Below are positions 38,091 to 47,618 of a stretch of DNA of 64,000 nt, in pieces. The notes under the pieces are model-generated. The model was not told where the DNA came from and made no database searches. It saw only the letters and a program-made list of their open reading frames with translations. Numbering within the stretch: the first letter of the stretch is position 1; each line of letters starts with the position of its first letter. Source of the DNA: Polynucleobacter meluiroseus (GTDB lineage Bacteria > Pseudomonadota > Gammaproteobacteria > Burkholderiales > Burkholderiaceae); the NCBI GenBank assembly GCA_945901245.1, contig CAMDKY010000004.1, positions 1-64,000 of the forward strand. Direction: 5' to 3'. The position numbers and the translations under genes are program-made.

Positions 38091-38777
38091 ATGAGCAATC
38101 AAACCGCAGTATTAGTGTTAGTGGATATTGCGCCCGATGCTTTTCTATGGGGACTGTCACGTTACGTGATTGGTCGTTTTTCCCTGCGCGATATACCCGG
38201 CCTCCAATTTTTTAAAGTATTGGGATCCGGATTTGGCGGTGGTTTTAGCACTAAGCCCAGTTTGCACAAGCAAGGTTTATTTTGCCTATTTGATAGCGAT
38301 CAGCACGCCAAGGAATTCCGTCAGAATTCAGCTTTAGTTCAGTCCTATATCACGCACTCCCGTGAATTTTTTGCCGTTACTCTCAATGCTTTCAGCACGA
38401 GAGGCTCTTGGGCTAATACGCAACTCGACCTTACAGCAAAACCCCCCACATCAGGACCGATAGCCTCCTTAACGCGTGCATCGATCAAGCCTCTTAAAGC
38501 CAATGCGTTTTGGAAAAATGCACAGCCGGCGGAAGTCTCCATTAATCAATCTGAAGGTGTGCTTCTAAGTGCTGGTTTGGGTGAAGCTCCTTACTTACGG
38601 CAAGCGACGTTTACGATTTGGGAAGATGAAGCTGCACTGAATGCCTATGCACAACACGGCGCGCACCTGGCCGCCATTAAAGCAGCCTATGGCCAGCACT
38701 ACTTTTCAGAATCGATGTTTACGCGCTTTGCTCCATCGGACATAGAGGGCGCCTGGCGAGGCAAGCAGTATGGTTAG
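38091..38777 (+). CDS. crtA: Spheroidene monooxygenase
   Basis: LGSGFGGGFSTKPSLHKQGLFCLFD; between ppsR and crtD. Confidence 0.93.
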   Translation: MSNQTAVLVLVDIAPDAFLWGLSRYVIGRFSLRDIPGLQFFKVLGSGFGGGFSTKPSLHKQGLFCLFDSDQHAKEFRQNSALVQSYITHSREFFAVTLNAFSTRGSWANTQLDLTAKPPTSGPIASLTRASIKPLKANAFWKNAQPAEVSINQSEGVLLSAGLGEAPYLRQATFTIWEDEAALNAYAQHGAHLAAIKAAYGQHYFSESMFTRFAPSDIEGAWRGKQYG

Positions 38778-38780
38778 GAT

Positions 38781-40286
38781 ATGAGTAAAGAACGCGTAGT
38801 GGTCATTGGGGGTGGCATTGGCGGTTTGTGCGCCTGCCTTGAGCTTGCCCACCTGGGTTTTGACGTGACACTGCTTGAAAAAGAGTTAGCTGTTGGCGGC
38901 AAGATTCGCCAAATCGCTGTTGGGGCTCCCGATGATCTGGGCTTAGTTGACTCGGGTCCCACTGTCTTTACGATGCGCTGGGTTTTTGAGCAACTCTTTG
39001 ATGCGTGTGGTACCTCATTTTCGTCGCATGTACAAACCGATCCATTGGATATCTTGGCTAGGCATACCTGGGGTGAGCGCCATCTGGATTTATTTGCCGA
39101 TCGCCATAAAAGCGCCGATGCCATTGCGGCCTTTTCGAGTCCGGCAGAAGCAAAAGCATTTCTGGAATTTTGTGCAATGGCCAAGAAAGTTTATGAGTCG
39201 CTGGAGAAGCCCTTCATTCAATCCGCTAGGCCGTCCATGGCAGGCATGATGGGATCACTCGGCATCATGAAATCCATGCCCCTGATGGCGATTGGACCCT
39301 TCAGCGACTTATGGACCTCGCTGGGTAAATACTTTACAGACCCACGCCTGCACCAACTCTTTGGTCGCTATGCCACCTATTGTGGCTCTTCCCCTTTTTT
39401 GGCGCCGGCAACCTTAATGCTGATTGCTCAGGTTGAAATGGATGGGGTTTGGTCTGTGCGCGGCGGCATGGCTGAAATTCCGAATGCGATTGCACGCTTG
39501 GCACAAAGCAAAGGGGCTCGCATTCGCACCAATGCATCGGTACAGGCAATTCATCAGCAGCACAATCGCATTCAGTCGATTGAACTGGCGGAAGGCGAGC
39601 GCATTGAAGCAGACTATGTCGTCTTCAATGGTGATATCAATGCCTTGCGCCAAGGCTTACTGGGAGCTTCACTGCAATCGGCTGTTTCGACCAGTATTCC
39701 TACTACCAGATCACTCTCTGCGCTAACCTGGTCGATGAAAGTCAAAACCAGCGGCTTTCCCCTGGTACGCCACAATGTCTTTTTTAACCGCGACTACGCC
39801 CATGAATTCAGGGATATTTTCCAGCACAAAGCCTATCCCAGCTATCCCACCGTCTATGTCTGCGCGCAAGATAGAAGCGATAGCGGCGCTGACTTAGCGC
39901 ATGAAGAGCGACTGCTCTGCCTTGTCAATGCACCTGCCATTGGCGATCATGAAATTAACCAGAAGGAAATCGACCGATGCGAGCAAACCGCATTTACCCT
40001 ACTCAAGCAATGTGGTCTGGAGATTCAGGAATCCAGCCATTCAACAATACGCACCAGGCCTTGGGAATTCAATCGCCTCTTTCCGGGGCGTGGGGGAGCG
40101 CTATACGGTCAAGCAACCCATGGTTGGATGAGCTCATTCCAGCGCTCCAATGCGCTGACGCAAATCGAGAATCTCTTTCTGGTGGGCGGGAGCGTTCATC
40201 CGGGTCCGGGAGTACCGATGGCCGCTTTGTCCGGTCGACAGGCGGTCGCGGCCCTGATGGCGCGCCGCAATTTAATCAAGCAGTAG
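38781..40286 (+). CDS. crtD: Methoxyneurosporene/hydroxyneurosporene desaturase
   Basis: CrtI-family GGGIGGLCACLELAHLGFDVTLLEK; C-terminal GGSVHPGPGVPMAALSGRQA; adjacent to crtC. Confidence 0.92.
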   Translation: MSKERVVVIGGGIGGLCACLELAHLGFDVTLLEKELAVGGKIRQIAVGAPDDLGLVDSGPTVFTMRWVFEQLFDACGTSFSSHVQTDPLDILARHTWGERHLDLFADRHKSADAIAAFSSPAEAKAFLEFCAMAKKVYESLEKPFIQSARPSMAGMMGSLGIMKSMPLMAIGPFSDLWTSLGKYFTDPRLHQLFGRYATYCGSSPFLAPATLMLIAQVEMDGVWSVRGGMAEIPNAIARLAQSKGARIRTNASVQAIHQQHNRIQSIELAEGERIEADYVVFNGDINALRQGLLGASLQSAVSTSIPTTRSLSALTWSMKVKTSGFPLVRHNVFFNRDYAHEFRDIFQHKAYPSYPTVYVCAQDRSDSGADLAHEERLLCLVNAPAIGDHEINQKEIDRCEQTAFTLLKQCGLEIQESSHSTIRTRPWEFNRLFPGRGGALYGQATHGWMSSFQRSNALTQIENLFLVGGSVHPGPGVPMAALSGRQAVAALMARRNLIKQ

Positions 40287-41203
40287 ATCCTGGCAACTAC
40301 CTGTGGTGGTATCTGGATGCCCTGAGTGACGATGGCCAACACGGGCTCAGCATTATTGCCTTTGTAGGAAGTGTGTTCTCACCCTACTATGCGTGGGCTA
40401 ATCGATCGAAACCCGCCGACGCCAATGATTACTGTGCACTCAATGTTGCTATATATAGCCCTGGTAATAAACGCTGGACCATGACTGAGCGTGGCGGCAA
40501 ATGGATTCACCGCGATCAACATACCTTTCAGATTGGGCCAAGTGGGCTGCACTGGGATGGCAACTGCCTAACAATCGAAATTACCGAGCGTGCGATTCCG
40601 TTTGGCCAAAAAGTAGCCGGCACCATCAAAATGTATCCAGAACGACTATTTCAATTCACCACACCCCTGGATGATGCTGGCAAACACCGCTGGGGACCGA
40701 TAGCGCCCTCCGCACGCGTAGAAGTAAGCATGCGTCACCCCAATTTACATTGGCAAGGGCACGCCTACTTTGACTCCAACGAAGGAGATGAAGCAATTAG
40801 TGTGCCGTTTACCGAATGGGATTGGTCGCGTGCCTCCCTAAAAGACGGCAGTACTGCCGTGATTTACGACGTTCGCCAGAAATCAGGCGTGGAGCGACTG
40901 ATTGCAATGCGCTTTAAGCCGGATGGCAGTGTTGAACCCTTTGAGGCTCCTGCACGCCAAGCCCTCAAGAAGACCGGCTGGCGCATACAGCGCCACATGC
41001 GTACAGATCCGAATACCCTGGCGAGCACAAGTAAACTTTTGGAAGATACGCCGTTTTATGCACGCTCAATTTTGCAATCGACTTTGCTGGGGGAAGGTGT
41101 GACTTCAATGCATGAAACCCTCAATGTACCGCGCCTTGTCGCAACGAGTACCCAGCTGATGTTGCCATGGCGCATGCCACGCATACCCAAGCTCTTTTCT
41201 TAA
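40124..41203 (+). CDS. crtC: Hydroxyneurosporene synthase (carotenoid 1,2-hydratase)
   Basis: NYLWWYLDALSDDGQHGLSIIAFVGSVFSPYYAWA is CrtC-like. Start unclear: open frame 39977..41203; nearest in-frame start upstream of conserved region is TTG at 40124, inside crtD. Confidence 0.85.
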   Translation: MDELIPALQCADANRESLSGGRERSSGSGSTDGRFVRSTGGRGPDGAPQFNQAVDPGNYLWWYLDALSDDGQHGLSIIAFVGSVFSPYYAWANRSKPADANDYCALNVAIYSPGNKRWTMTERGGKWIHRDQHTFQIGPSGLHWDGNCLTIEITERAIPFGQKVAGTIKMYPERLFQFTTPLDDAGKHRWGPIAPSARVEVSMRHPNLHWQGHAYFDSNEGDEAISVPFTEWDWSRASLKDGSTAVIYDVRQKSGVERLIAMRFKPDGSVEPFEAPARQALKKTGWRIQRHMRTDPNTLASTSKLLEDTPFYARSILQSTLLGEGVTSMHETLNVPRLVATSTQLMLPWRMPRIPKLFS

Positions 41204-41230
41204 AGAGTACTACCTCAGTCGTCTAGGATT

Positions 41231-42316
41231 TTAAGCAGCAGCCTTTTCTGGCTGCATAAAGGCATCGTAGTTTTTAATGCGGCGCTGCTCTACCCGCTCC
41301 ATTAAATTGATGACCCAAATCATACGGTCCTCAATTGAGCCTTCGTAATGGGCATGCGGATCATTGGGAAGTACGGCCGCTACCAAAAACTGCAGTTCGG
41401 CAATCGGCTCTAATGACTTTTGCGATTTGGGGCTATAAATACCAGCGGTTAAGGCTTGCCCCATCAAGAGCATCTTTCTGGAAAACGATACTACTGCGCG
41501 GTGATTAACCGAGTTCATACCCCGGCGCTCAACCTCACGGCCGATTTGGCAATAAATTAAGCGCGCTGCAGAAATGGCAGCACGGCAATTGCGGGGCAAG
41601 TCAGCAACCCCATTAATCGAGCGTTGGTACATGGCATCTGCCGTCTTTAATAAACGGGAAACAACTGAGCCAAGCGCCTCGCTAAATACTGGATTCTGCA
41701 GCCAGGCATCGGGGTCAATTCCAACCTCACGCATCCAGCTTCGGGGTAAATACAGCCGACCGTTGCGAGCATCTTCACCCACATCGCGGGCAATGTTGGT
41801 CAGTTGCATGGCTAACCCCAGCTCGCAAGCCCGCTGCAGTACGACCGGATCGCGCACGCCCATAATGAGGGTCATCATCACGCCAACGGAAGAAGCTACC
41901 CGTGCACCATAGGCATTTAAGTCTTCTAAAGTCTCGTATCGGCGCCCATCGCGGTCCCACTGAAATCCCTCAATCAAGGCCTCGAGCAAGACCTTAGGCA
42001 CACCAAATCGCTCTACTACCAGTGCGAGCGCACGGTCTGCGGGTACATCGATTGGGTCTTGTTGGTAGATGCAGTTAAGCCGATCCTGAATTTGGGTAAT
42101 CACGTCATTGCTGGCAGCTTGATCATCGACCAAATCATCCAGCAGGCGGCAAAAGGCGTACAAAGCAGTTGCTGAATTGCGAATATTACTCGGCAGGATT
42201 TTAGAAGCAGCAAAGAAGGATTTAGAGCCATCTTTCATGAGCTCGGTGCAGGCGCGTAAATCGAGTTGAAAGCCAAACTCTGCAGTAATGGCCCTCACGG
42301 AGCTATGTTGCGGCAT
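41231..42316 (-). CDS. crtB: Phytoene synthase
   Basis: SFFAASKILPSNIRNSATALYAFCRLLDDLVDD; QLTNIARDVGEDARNGRLYLP. Confidence 0.96.
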   Translation of the reverse strand: MPQHSSVRAITAEFGFQLDLRACTELMKDGSKSFFAASKILPSNIRNSATALYAFCRLLDDLVDDQAASNDVITQIQDRLNCIYQQDPIDVPADRALALVVERFGVPKVLLEALIEGFQWDRDGRRYETLEDLNAYGARVASSVGVMMTLIMGVRDPVVLQRACELGLAMQLTNIARDVGEDARNGRLYLPRSWMREVGIDPDAWLQNPVFSEALGSVVSRLLKTADAMYQRSINGVADLPRNCRAAISAARLIYCQIGREVERRGMNSVNHRAVVSFSRKMLLMGQALTAGIYSPKSQKSLEPIAELQFLVAAVLPNDPHAHYEGSIEDRMIWVINLMERVEQRRIKNYDAFMQPEKAAA

Positions 42317-43889
42317 GCTTACTCTGCTGGAAATAGGGTGGGCTAACCGGCTTGATCACCGAATCCAAGGCCTTGGCCGAAGACAGCACCCCTGGAATGC
42401 CTGCGCCAGGATGGGTGCTCGCGCCGACCATGTACAAACCATGAATATCTTCGCTGCGATTGTGCGGCCTAAACCAAGCGCTTTGCGTTAGTAAGGGCTC
42501 AAGACCAAAGGCGGCGCCTTTATGAGACAGCAAGCGATCCTTAAAGTCTTGTGGCGTCATCATGAATGACTCGGTGATGTTGGCTTGCAAATCCGGCATC
42601 ACGGTGCTCTCCAACATGCTTGCTATCGACTGACGGTAGGACTCTGCCACGGTTTGCCAATCGGTTCCACTATCCAAGTGGGGCACTGGGGAGAGGACAT
42701 AAAACGTATCGCAACCCTCAGGTGCCATCGATGGATCGGTTGCCGTCGGGCGATGCAAATAAAGACTGAAGTCTTTGGCTAAATGGTGCTTTTTAAAAAT
42801 ATCATCCAGCAGCGTTTTATAGCGCTCACCCAACAGCATCATGTGGTGTGGAATTTCTGGGTATTTTTTCTTAGTACCAAAATACCAAACAAACAAACTC
42901 ATGGAGTACTTGCCGTTATCAACCTTTTTATCGGTCCATACCTTACGGTATTTAGCATCTACTAAATTTTTATAGGTCCATGCGGTATCGGCATTCGAGA
43001 CCACTAAATCAGAGTACAAAACCTGACCATTTTCAAGCGTGACGCCAGTAACGTGATTGTCTTCAATATTAATTTTACGTACGGTAGAGTTGTAGCGAAC
43101 TTCAACGCCCTGCTCGCCCAGTAACTTCACTAATCCTTGAATTAGCTGGCCAGTACCACCCATAACGGAATGGACGCCCCATTTACGCTCCAAGGCATTA
43201 ATCAGCGAATATACTGCCGTCACCGAGAAGGGATTACCACCAATCAGCAGTGGATGAAAGCTCATCACTTCACGCAGTTGTGGATTTTTAATGTGCTTCG
43301 CGACCAAGGAATAGAGATTATTCCAAGCGCGCATCTTGACTAGACTCGGAAAGGCTTTCGCCAGATCCCCCAAACTCTGAAAGCAGAAATCGCCCAACTC
43401 TTCAAAGCCTAACTTGTAGCATTTTTCCGCCTCATTTAGAAAGCGCTCATAACCCGGTAAATCCGATGGCTCAAATCTGGCCACTTCTGCGCGCATTTTT
43501 TCTGGATCGCCGGTGTAATGAAAAATCCGCCCATCGGCAAATCGCACTTGATAGAAAGGATCCATCATGCGTAAATCAATGTCGTCTTTCATGTTGCGGC
43601 CACATAAAGTCCACAACTCTTCCAGCAGAAATGGAGCCGTAATAATGGTAGGGCCTGCATCAAAGGTATAGCCATTGCGGCGGTGCACATAGGCGCGGCC
43701 GCCAGGTGAGTCAAGCCGCTCGAGTACCGTTACCTCATAACCCTTCACTGCTAGCCGAATAGCGGCGGCCAAGCCGCCAAAACCACTGCCAATCACAATA
43801 GCCCGAGCGCCTGTCTTTTTAGCTCCGCCTAAAACAGCCAGCTCGGGTAATTTAAATCGATCGACCTTTTGATCCATTACTACTCCCAA
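42303..43889 (-). CDS. crtI: Phytoene desaturase
   Basis: IGSGFGGLAAAIRLAVKGYEVTVLERLDSPGGRAYV; GASTHPGAGIPGVLSSAK. Confidence 0.96.
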   Translation of the reverse strand: MGVVMDQKVDRFKLPELAVLGGAKKTGARAIVIGSGFGGLAAAIRLAVKGYEVTVLERLDSPGGRAYVHRRNGYTFDAGPTIITAPFLLEELWTLCGRNMKDDIDLRMMDPFYQVRFADGRIFHYTGDPEKMRAEVARFEPSDLPGYERFLNEAEKCYKLGFEELGDFCFQSLGDLAKAFPSLVKMRAWNNLYSLVAKHIKNPQLREVMSFHPLLIGGNPFSVTAVYSLINALERKWGVHSVMGGTGQLIQGLVKLLGEQGVEVRYNSTVRKINIEDNHVTGVTLENGQVLYSDLVVSNADTAWTYKNLVDAKYRKVWTDKKVDNGKYSMSLFVWYFGTKKKYPEIPHHMMLLGERYKTLLDDIFKKHHLAKDFSLYLHRPTATDPSMAPEGCDTFYVLSPVPHLDSGTDWQTVAESYRQSIASMLESTVMPDLQANITESFMMTPQDFKDRLLSHKGAAFGLEPLLTQSAWFRPHNRSEDIHGLYMVGASTHPGAGIPGVLSSAKALDSVIKPVSPPYFQQSKHAAT

Positions 43890-43920
43890 TCATTAGCAGA
43901 GCTTGAAAACCAAGCCCCAC

Positions 43921-44961
43921 TTACTTCTGTTGCGCTACAGTTACAGGCTTTTCAGTTGGCGGTCCGACTAAGTAAGGGAAGTCTTTCAGCATACTTTTTC
44001 CCAACAAAGGCTTATTCACCCCTTGATGGCAGGTGGCGCAATTCGCTTTGGCAACATCCCCATCAGGTCCTAAGCGGTTCGGCGGAAAAATCGATGTGAT
44101 GGGCACGATGTAATTACTGTTCACGTCCTTTACCATCTGTATGCCATACCAAGCCTGTGCTCGTTGTGGTGGACTTTGCTCCCATTCCGCAAAAGCTCTG
44201 GAGTTATGGCAATAGGTGCAATTGACACCCAAAGCATTGGATTGATGGATCATTACCGCAAAGACCGATTCAGTTTCCTGAATCGATTTGACATGGCCGT
44301 TCGGTAGAGCAGTAGGTCCTGTTACACGGGCAGCATCTTTACCAGCCAAGAAATAACTTGAGAAGGGTTGATTGGGCAAAGAGGAATAGCCGACCACTGG
44401 CGAGGGCATGTTTTGACCATTGCGATTACCCAGCATGCCGCCTTTTTTCTTTTCTGCGGTTTCAAACCAAACTTCTTTCGGTATTGCATTACCCCGATGG
44501 CAGGTATAGCAGGTCACGCCGGTATCTTTGACGTGAGTATTCCAATTGGAATTGATTGCCTGTGTCATCTGAATCATCGTACGCGAAACGTTTTTGGTGT
44601 AAACCGAATCGTCTGCAAAGTTCTGCACATTGTGGCAATAGCCACAGCCTTCATTTGGAGCAATCCAAGCCGTCATCGCCACCATGAAACTAGTGAACTG
44701 CGCTTCACTTAAGTTACCCAGTACTTTGACGTTTTTGTACACCGCACTTGCCTTGGGTCCATCGGGAGAGGCAGCTACGCTCACAGGAACAATATTTTCA
44801 GCCGCTAACTTTTCCTGTGTACGGGGATTATTAATCTCCACCATCGCTGTGCCGCGGAAACCGGTTTGTACGGCATCAATCGGTGGTCGCTCACAACCTG
44901 TTAACAGGGCTGCCGAGGCGAGACCTAAAATAATCAGTAATTTATTGAGTCCAGCGTTCAT
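43921..44961 (-). CDS. pufC: Tetraheme reaction-centre cytochrome c subunit
   Basis: Four CXXCH motifs (CGYCH, CYTCH, CTYCH, CATCH) and lipobox LLTGC. Confidence 0.97.
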   Translation of the reverse strand: MNAGLNKLLIILGLASAALLTGCERPPIDAVQTGFRGTAMVEINNPRTQEKLAAENIVPVSVAASPDGPKASAVYKNVKVLGNLSEAQFTSFMVAMTAWIAPNEGCGYCHNVQNFADDSVYTKNVSRTMIQMTQAINSNWNTHVKDTGVTCYTCHRGNAIPKEVWFETAEKKKGGMLGNRNGQNMPSPVVGYSSLPNQPFSSYFLAGKDAARVTGPTALPNGHVKSIQETESVFAVMIHQSNALGVNCTYCHNSRAFAEWEQSPPQRAQAWYGIQMVKDVNSNYIVPITSIFPPNRLGPDGDVAKANCATCHQGVNKPLLGKSMLKDFPYLVGPPTEKPVTVAQQK

Positions 44962-45962
44962 TATTTTGCTCCCTGAATAGCGACAGGTGCCATCGGTGCA
45001 CTCAATGCAGGATCGGCAACTACTTCAAAGTAGGCAGGGTATGCCGGAGCAATGCCGTGTTTAACCCCCCATAGGTACCAGTTATCCACCACGGTACCGG
45101 TTAATAAGATTCCAATTCCGCCCGTAATTGGGGTCAATACTGCAAACCACCAAGCCCAGCGGTGAATCGATTCCATCGTCGCATTAAAGCCCATAGTCCA
45201 GCGCCAGAAAAGACCAGCGCGCTCGGATGCCGTTCCACGATCGACGATTTGCTCAATCTCGCGCTCGCCGCCAAAACGGCTGACTGCCAAGATGGTTGCC
45301 CCGTGCATTGCAAAGAGCAATACCGAGCCATATAAGAACACAATCGACAGCATGTGGAAGGGGTTGTAGAACAAATTACCGTAGCGAATCGAAAAGGCAG
45401 TGGTCCAGTCGAGATGAGAGAAGATACCAAATGGAACGGCCTCAGCCCAGCTACCCATCAGTACGGGACGTATCAGACCAAGCACTAAAAATAACCATAT
45501 TGCAGCGGCAAATGCCCAAGGTACATGGGTTCCCATACCCAATGCAATCGCACGGCGATAGGTGCGATACCACCACAACATAATTGAGATCGTTGTGAAG
45601 AGACCAGCGATTAACCACCAGCCGCCTTCATTCATGGGCGGAAAGGTCAGGCCATATTTAGGCGCAGGTGGATCCAGTGATAACCAAAATAGCTGGCGTA
45701 CAAACTGAATTGGGTTCCAATCCACCTGGGCCAGCATATTAAAGCCGATCAGAACAAACGCGGTGATGCCAAACATCAATGAGGCAACGCCAAGTCGGCC
45801 TAAATAAATGGGTCCGAGCTGCGCATTACCGATGACCCCCATGAGGTAACTAAAACCAAATGGTTTAGTGCGCTCCCGCATATCGTAGGCATTGATCGGC
45901 ACGCCATGACTAGCGGGACCAGTTACTTGAGTTTGGGTAAATAAATTTTGATATTCCATCAT
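44961..45962 (-). CDS. pufM: Reaction centre M subunit
   Basis: [18 protein letters not shown] family with conserved His residues ([13 protein letters not shown]). Confidence 0.97.
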   Translation of the reverse strand: MMEYQNLFTQTQVTGPASHGVPINAYDMRERTKPFGFSYLMGVIGNAQLGPIYLGRLGVASLMFGITAFVLIGFNMLAQVDWNPIQFVRQLFWLSLDPPAPKYGLTFPPMNEGGWWLIAGLFTTISIMLWWYRTYRRAIALGMGTHVPWAFAAAIWLFLVLGLIRPVLMGSWAEAVPFGIFSHLDWTTAFSIRYGNLFYNPFHMLSIVFLYGSVLLFAMHGATILAVSRFGGEREIEQIVDRGTASERAGLFWRWTMGFNATMESIHRWAWWFAVLTPITGGIGILLTGTVVDNWYLWGVKHGIAPAYPAYFEVVADPALSAPMAPVAIQGAK

Positions 45963-45973
45963 GATCTCTCCTA

Positions 45974-46798
45974 TTAGCTCCAGATGGGCAAGTTAAGCCA
46001 CCATGTCCACCATTCAGGCCATCCTTTGGTCCAGAATGGGCCGCTAATCACAATACAAACAGCGCTCCAAAAGCCTGCCGATAAAGCTAGAAACAAGCCA
46101 ACCCGGTGAATGCCTAAGGTACCAACGGAGTAGCCAACAAAATCCCGAAAGAAGGTATCTTCATGCTCAGGCGTTTTTACATTGTGGCCAGGCTGCGGGT
46201 TTGTTGATGACAAAACCAAGGCACCATGCAATGACAATGCCAAAGTCGTAGTGAAGAAGAAAGTAACAGCCAGCATGTGCGCCGGGTTGTAATGGAAGTG
46301 CAGATACTGATACCCGGTATTCGATACCCAATCCAAATGACTCAAGATGCCGTAGGGGAAGCCATGTCCCCAAGCGCCCATCAAGACTGGACGAATGACC
46401 ACTAAGGTGAAGTAAGCAAAGATCGCCATACCAAAAGCAACCGGAACATGTAGCCCCATGCCCAGCTTGCGGCAAATTTCGACTTCACGGAGTGCCCACG
46501 ATATAAAGGCACCTAAGGCGCAGATCGTGATGATTTGCCATAAACCACCTTCCATCATCGGCGCCGGTCCTAGCCCGTAACTGATGTCGGGCGGCGCAAT
46601 ATTAATCTGCCACACATTCCAAACGCCGGATTGGGCAGCGCCCCAGAGTATGAGCGCAGTACCTAAAAAGCTAAAAAATATGGTTGTGACGCCAAAAAAA
46701 CCAACATAGAATGGCCCAACCCAGAAATCAAAGAGATCTCCGCCGATTAAGGTGCCACCGCGTACGCGGTATTTCTTTTCAAAATTGAGCATAGCCAT
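45974..46798 (-). CDS. pufL: Reaction centre L subunit
   Basis: [37 protein letters not shown]. Confidence 0.98.
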   Translation of the reverse strand: MAMLNFEKKYRVRGGTLIGGDLFDFWVGPFYVGFFGVTTIFFSFLGTALILWGAAQSGVWNVWQINIAPPDISYGLGPAPMMEGGLWQIITICALGAFISWALREVEICRKLGMGLHVPVAFGMAIFAYFTLVVIRPVLMGAWGHGFPYGILSHLDWVSNTGYQYLHFHYNPAHMLAVTFFFTTTLALSLHGALVLSSTNPQPGHNVKTPEHEDTFFRDFVGYSVGTLGIHRVGLFLALSAGFWSAVCIVISGPFWTKGWPEWWTWWLNLPIWS

Positions 46799-46847
46799 TT
46801 ATGCACTCCTTACTAAACGAGATAGTTCTCGTCTCTAATTAATCTGC

Positions 46848-46883
46848 CGTAAGCAGGTAACTATCGCTAGGTACCCACTTACG
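46848..46883 (-). promoter_or_regulatory. pufA-pufL intercistronic RNA hairpin
   Basis: Transcript CGTAAGUGGGUA-N12-UACCUGCUUACG: 12 consecutive pairs including two G-U, 12-nt loop, just 3' of pufA stop. Confidence 0.75.
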
Positions 46884-46895
46884 CCGGTACAACAA

Positions 46896-47072
46896 TTACT
46901 TCTTGGAAGCTGCAACTGCAGCTTGATACTCCGCTTGACTCAAGCCATCGAGCCATTTGTATTGAGTGGTACTCAATAGGATCAAATGAATCATTGCGGC
47001 CAAAGCAAAGAGAAAAACGCCCTGCGCAACCATCGCGCGTAGTGGGTCGTATAGTTTCCAAATTCTCCACAT
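46896..47072 (-). CDS. pufA: LH1 alpha polypeptide
   Basis: Read directly: [58 protein letters not shown] (58 aa); TM with BChl-ligand His; SD AGGAGA upstream. Absent from ORF track. Confidence 0.95.
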   Translation of the reverse strand: MWRIWKLYDPLRAMVAQGVFLFALAAMIHLILLSTTQYKWLDGLSQAEYQAAVAASKK

Positions 47073-47082
47073 AATGTTTCTC

Positions 47083-47304
47083 CTAATTTAAGTAAGACAT
47101 AAAGCTATAAACGCCGCTTTCGACAGTCTTAAAAAATGATGCGCTGTCTGAACTTCCAAACAGCCAGCTTTTTTGAGATGCCGGCAAAACGATCGTTAAC
47201 AAGGCAACCCCAAAGATCACTACATAACTAATTAAAAAAATAAGTTTGAAAGACAGTCTGTCGTCTACCAAATTTTTATTTAAAACTTCTGCATTTATCT
47301 TCAT
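47083..47304 (-). CDS. Uncharacterised single-TM protein between pufB and pufA (73 aa)
   Basis: [79 protein letters not shown] 7-10 nt upstream; no His, so not an LH polypeptide. Confidence 0.75.
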   Translation of the reverse strand: MKINAEVLNKNLVDDRLSFKLIFLISYVVIFGVALLTIVLPASQKSWLFGSSDSASFFKTVESGVYSFMSYLN

Positions 47305-47348
47305 GATTCACCTCTTCACTTTATTTTCTAAAACTTAATTACTACTTC

Positions 47349-47495
47349 TTAAAAAAACCATGGACGCCACGCCCATACGAGGATGTGCGCAACAACAGCG
47401 ATTGCAGTAAATCCAAGAAGTCCTTGTACATAAAATGTATGGAATTCTTGAGCCTCTGCATCGGTAAGCCCAGATATAGATCTGTTTTCACTCAT
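47349..47495 (-). CDS. pufB: LH1 beta polypeptide
   Basis: Read directly: [48 protein letters not shown] (48 aa); conserved AHxLVWxWRPW; SD AAGGAG. Absent from ORF track. Confidence 0.95.
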   Translation of the reverse strand: MSENRSISGLTDAEAQEFHTFYVQGLLGFTAIAVVAHILVWAWRPWFF

Positions 47496-47618
47496 GATGA
47501 ATACTCCTTAAGACTGACCTTGCGGTCTTTTCTACATCACCCCTGTAGATTTGGGGACATGGCATGGTGGTGCCATATTCGGTTTGCCCTAACTGCAGGC
47601 TAATTGTTTGGTGTATGC

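Noticed and set aside
40010-40290. Natural CrtD-CrtC fusion protein
   Set aside because: Frames differ and crtD ends at a normal C-terminus; kept as an alternative explanation in the crtC start finding, not called.
46879-47070. 63-aa minus-strand [14 protein letters not shown]... in the track
   Set aside because: A GTG-started shifted frame over pufA; the pufA frame gives an unmistakable LH1 alpha sequence.
47083-47304. Calling the 73-aa ORF PufX or PufQ
   Set aside because: Topology and a loose C-terminal resemblance only; no reliable alignment by eye, so left unnamed.
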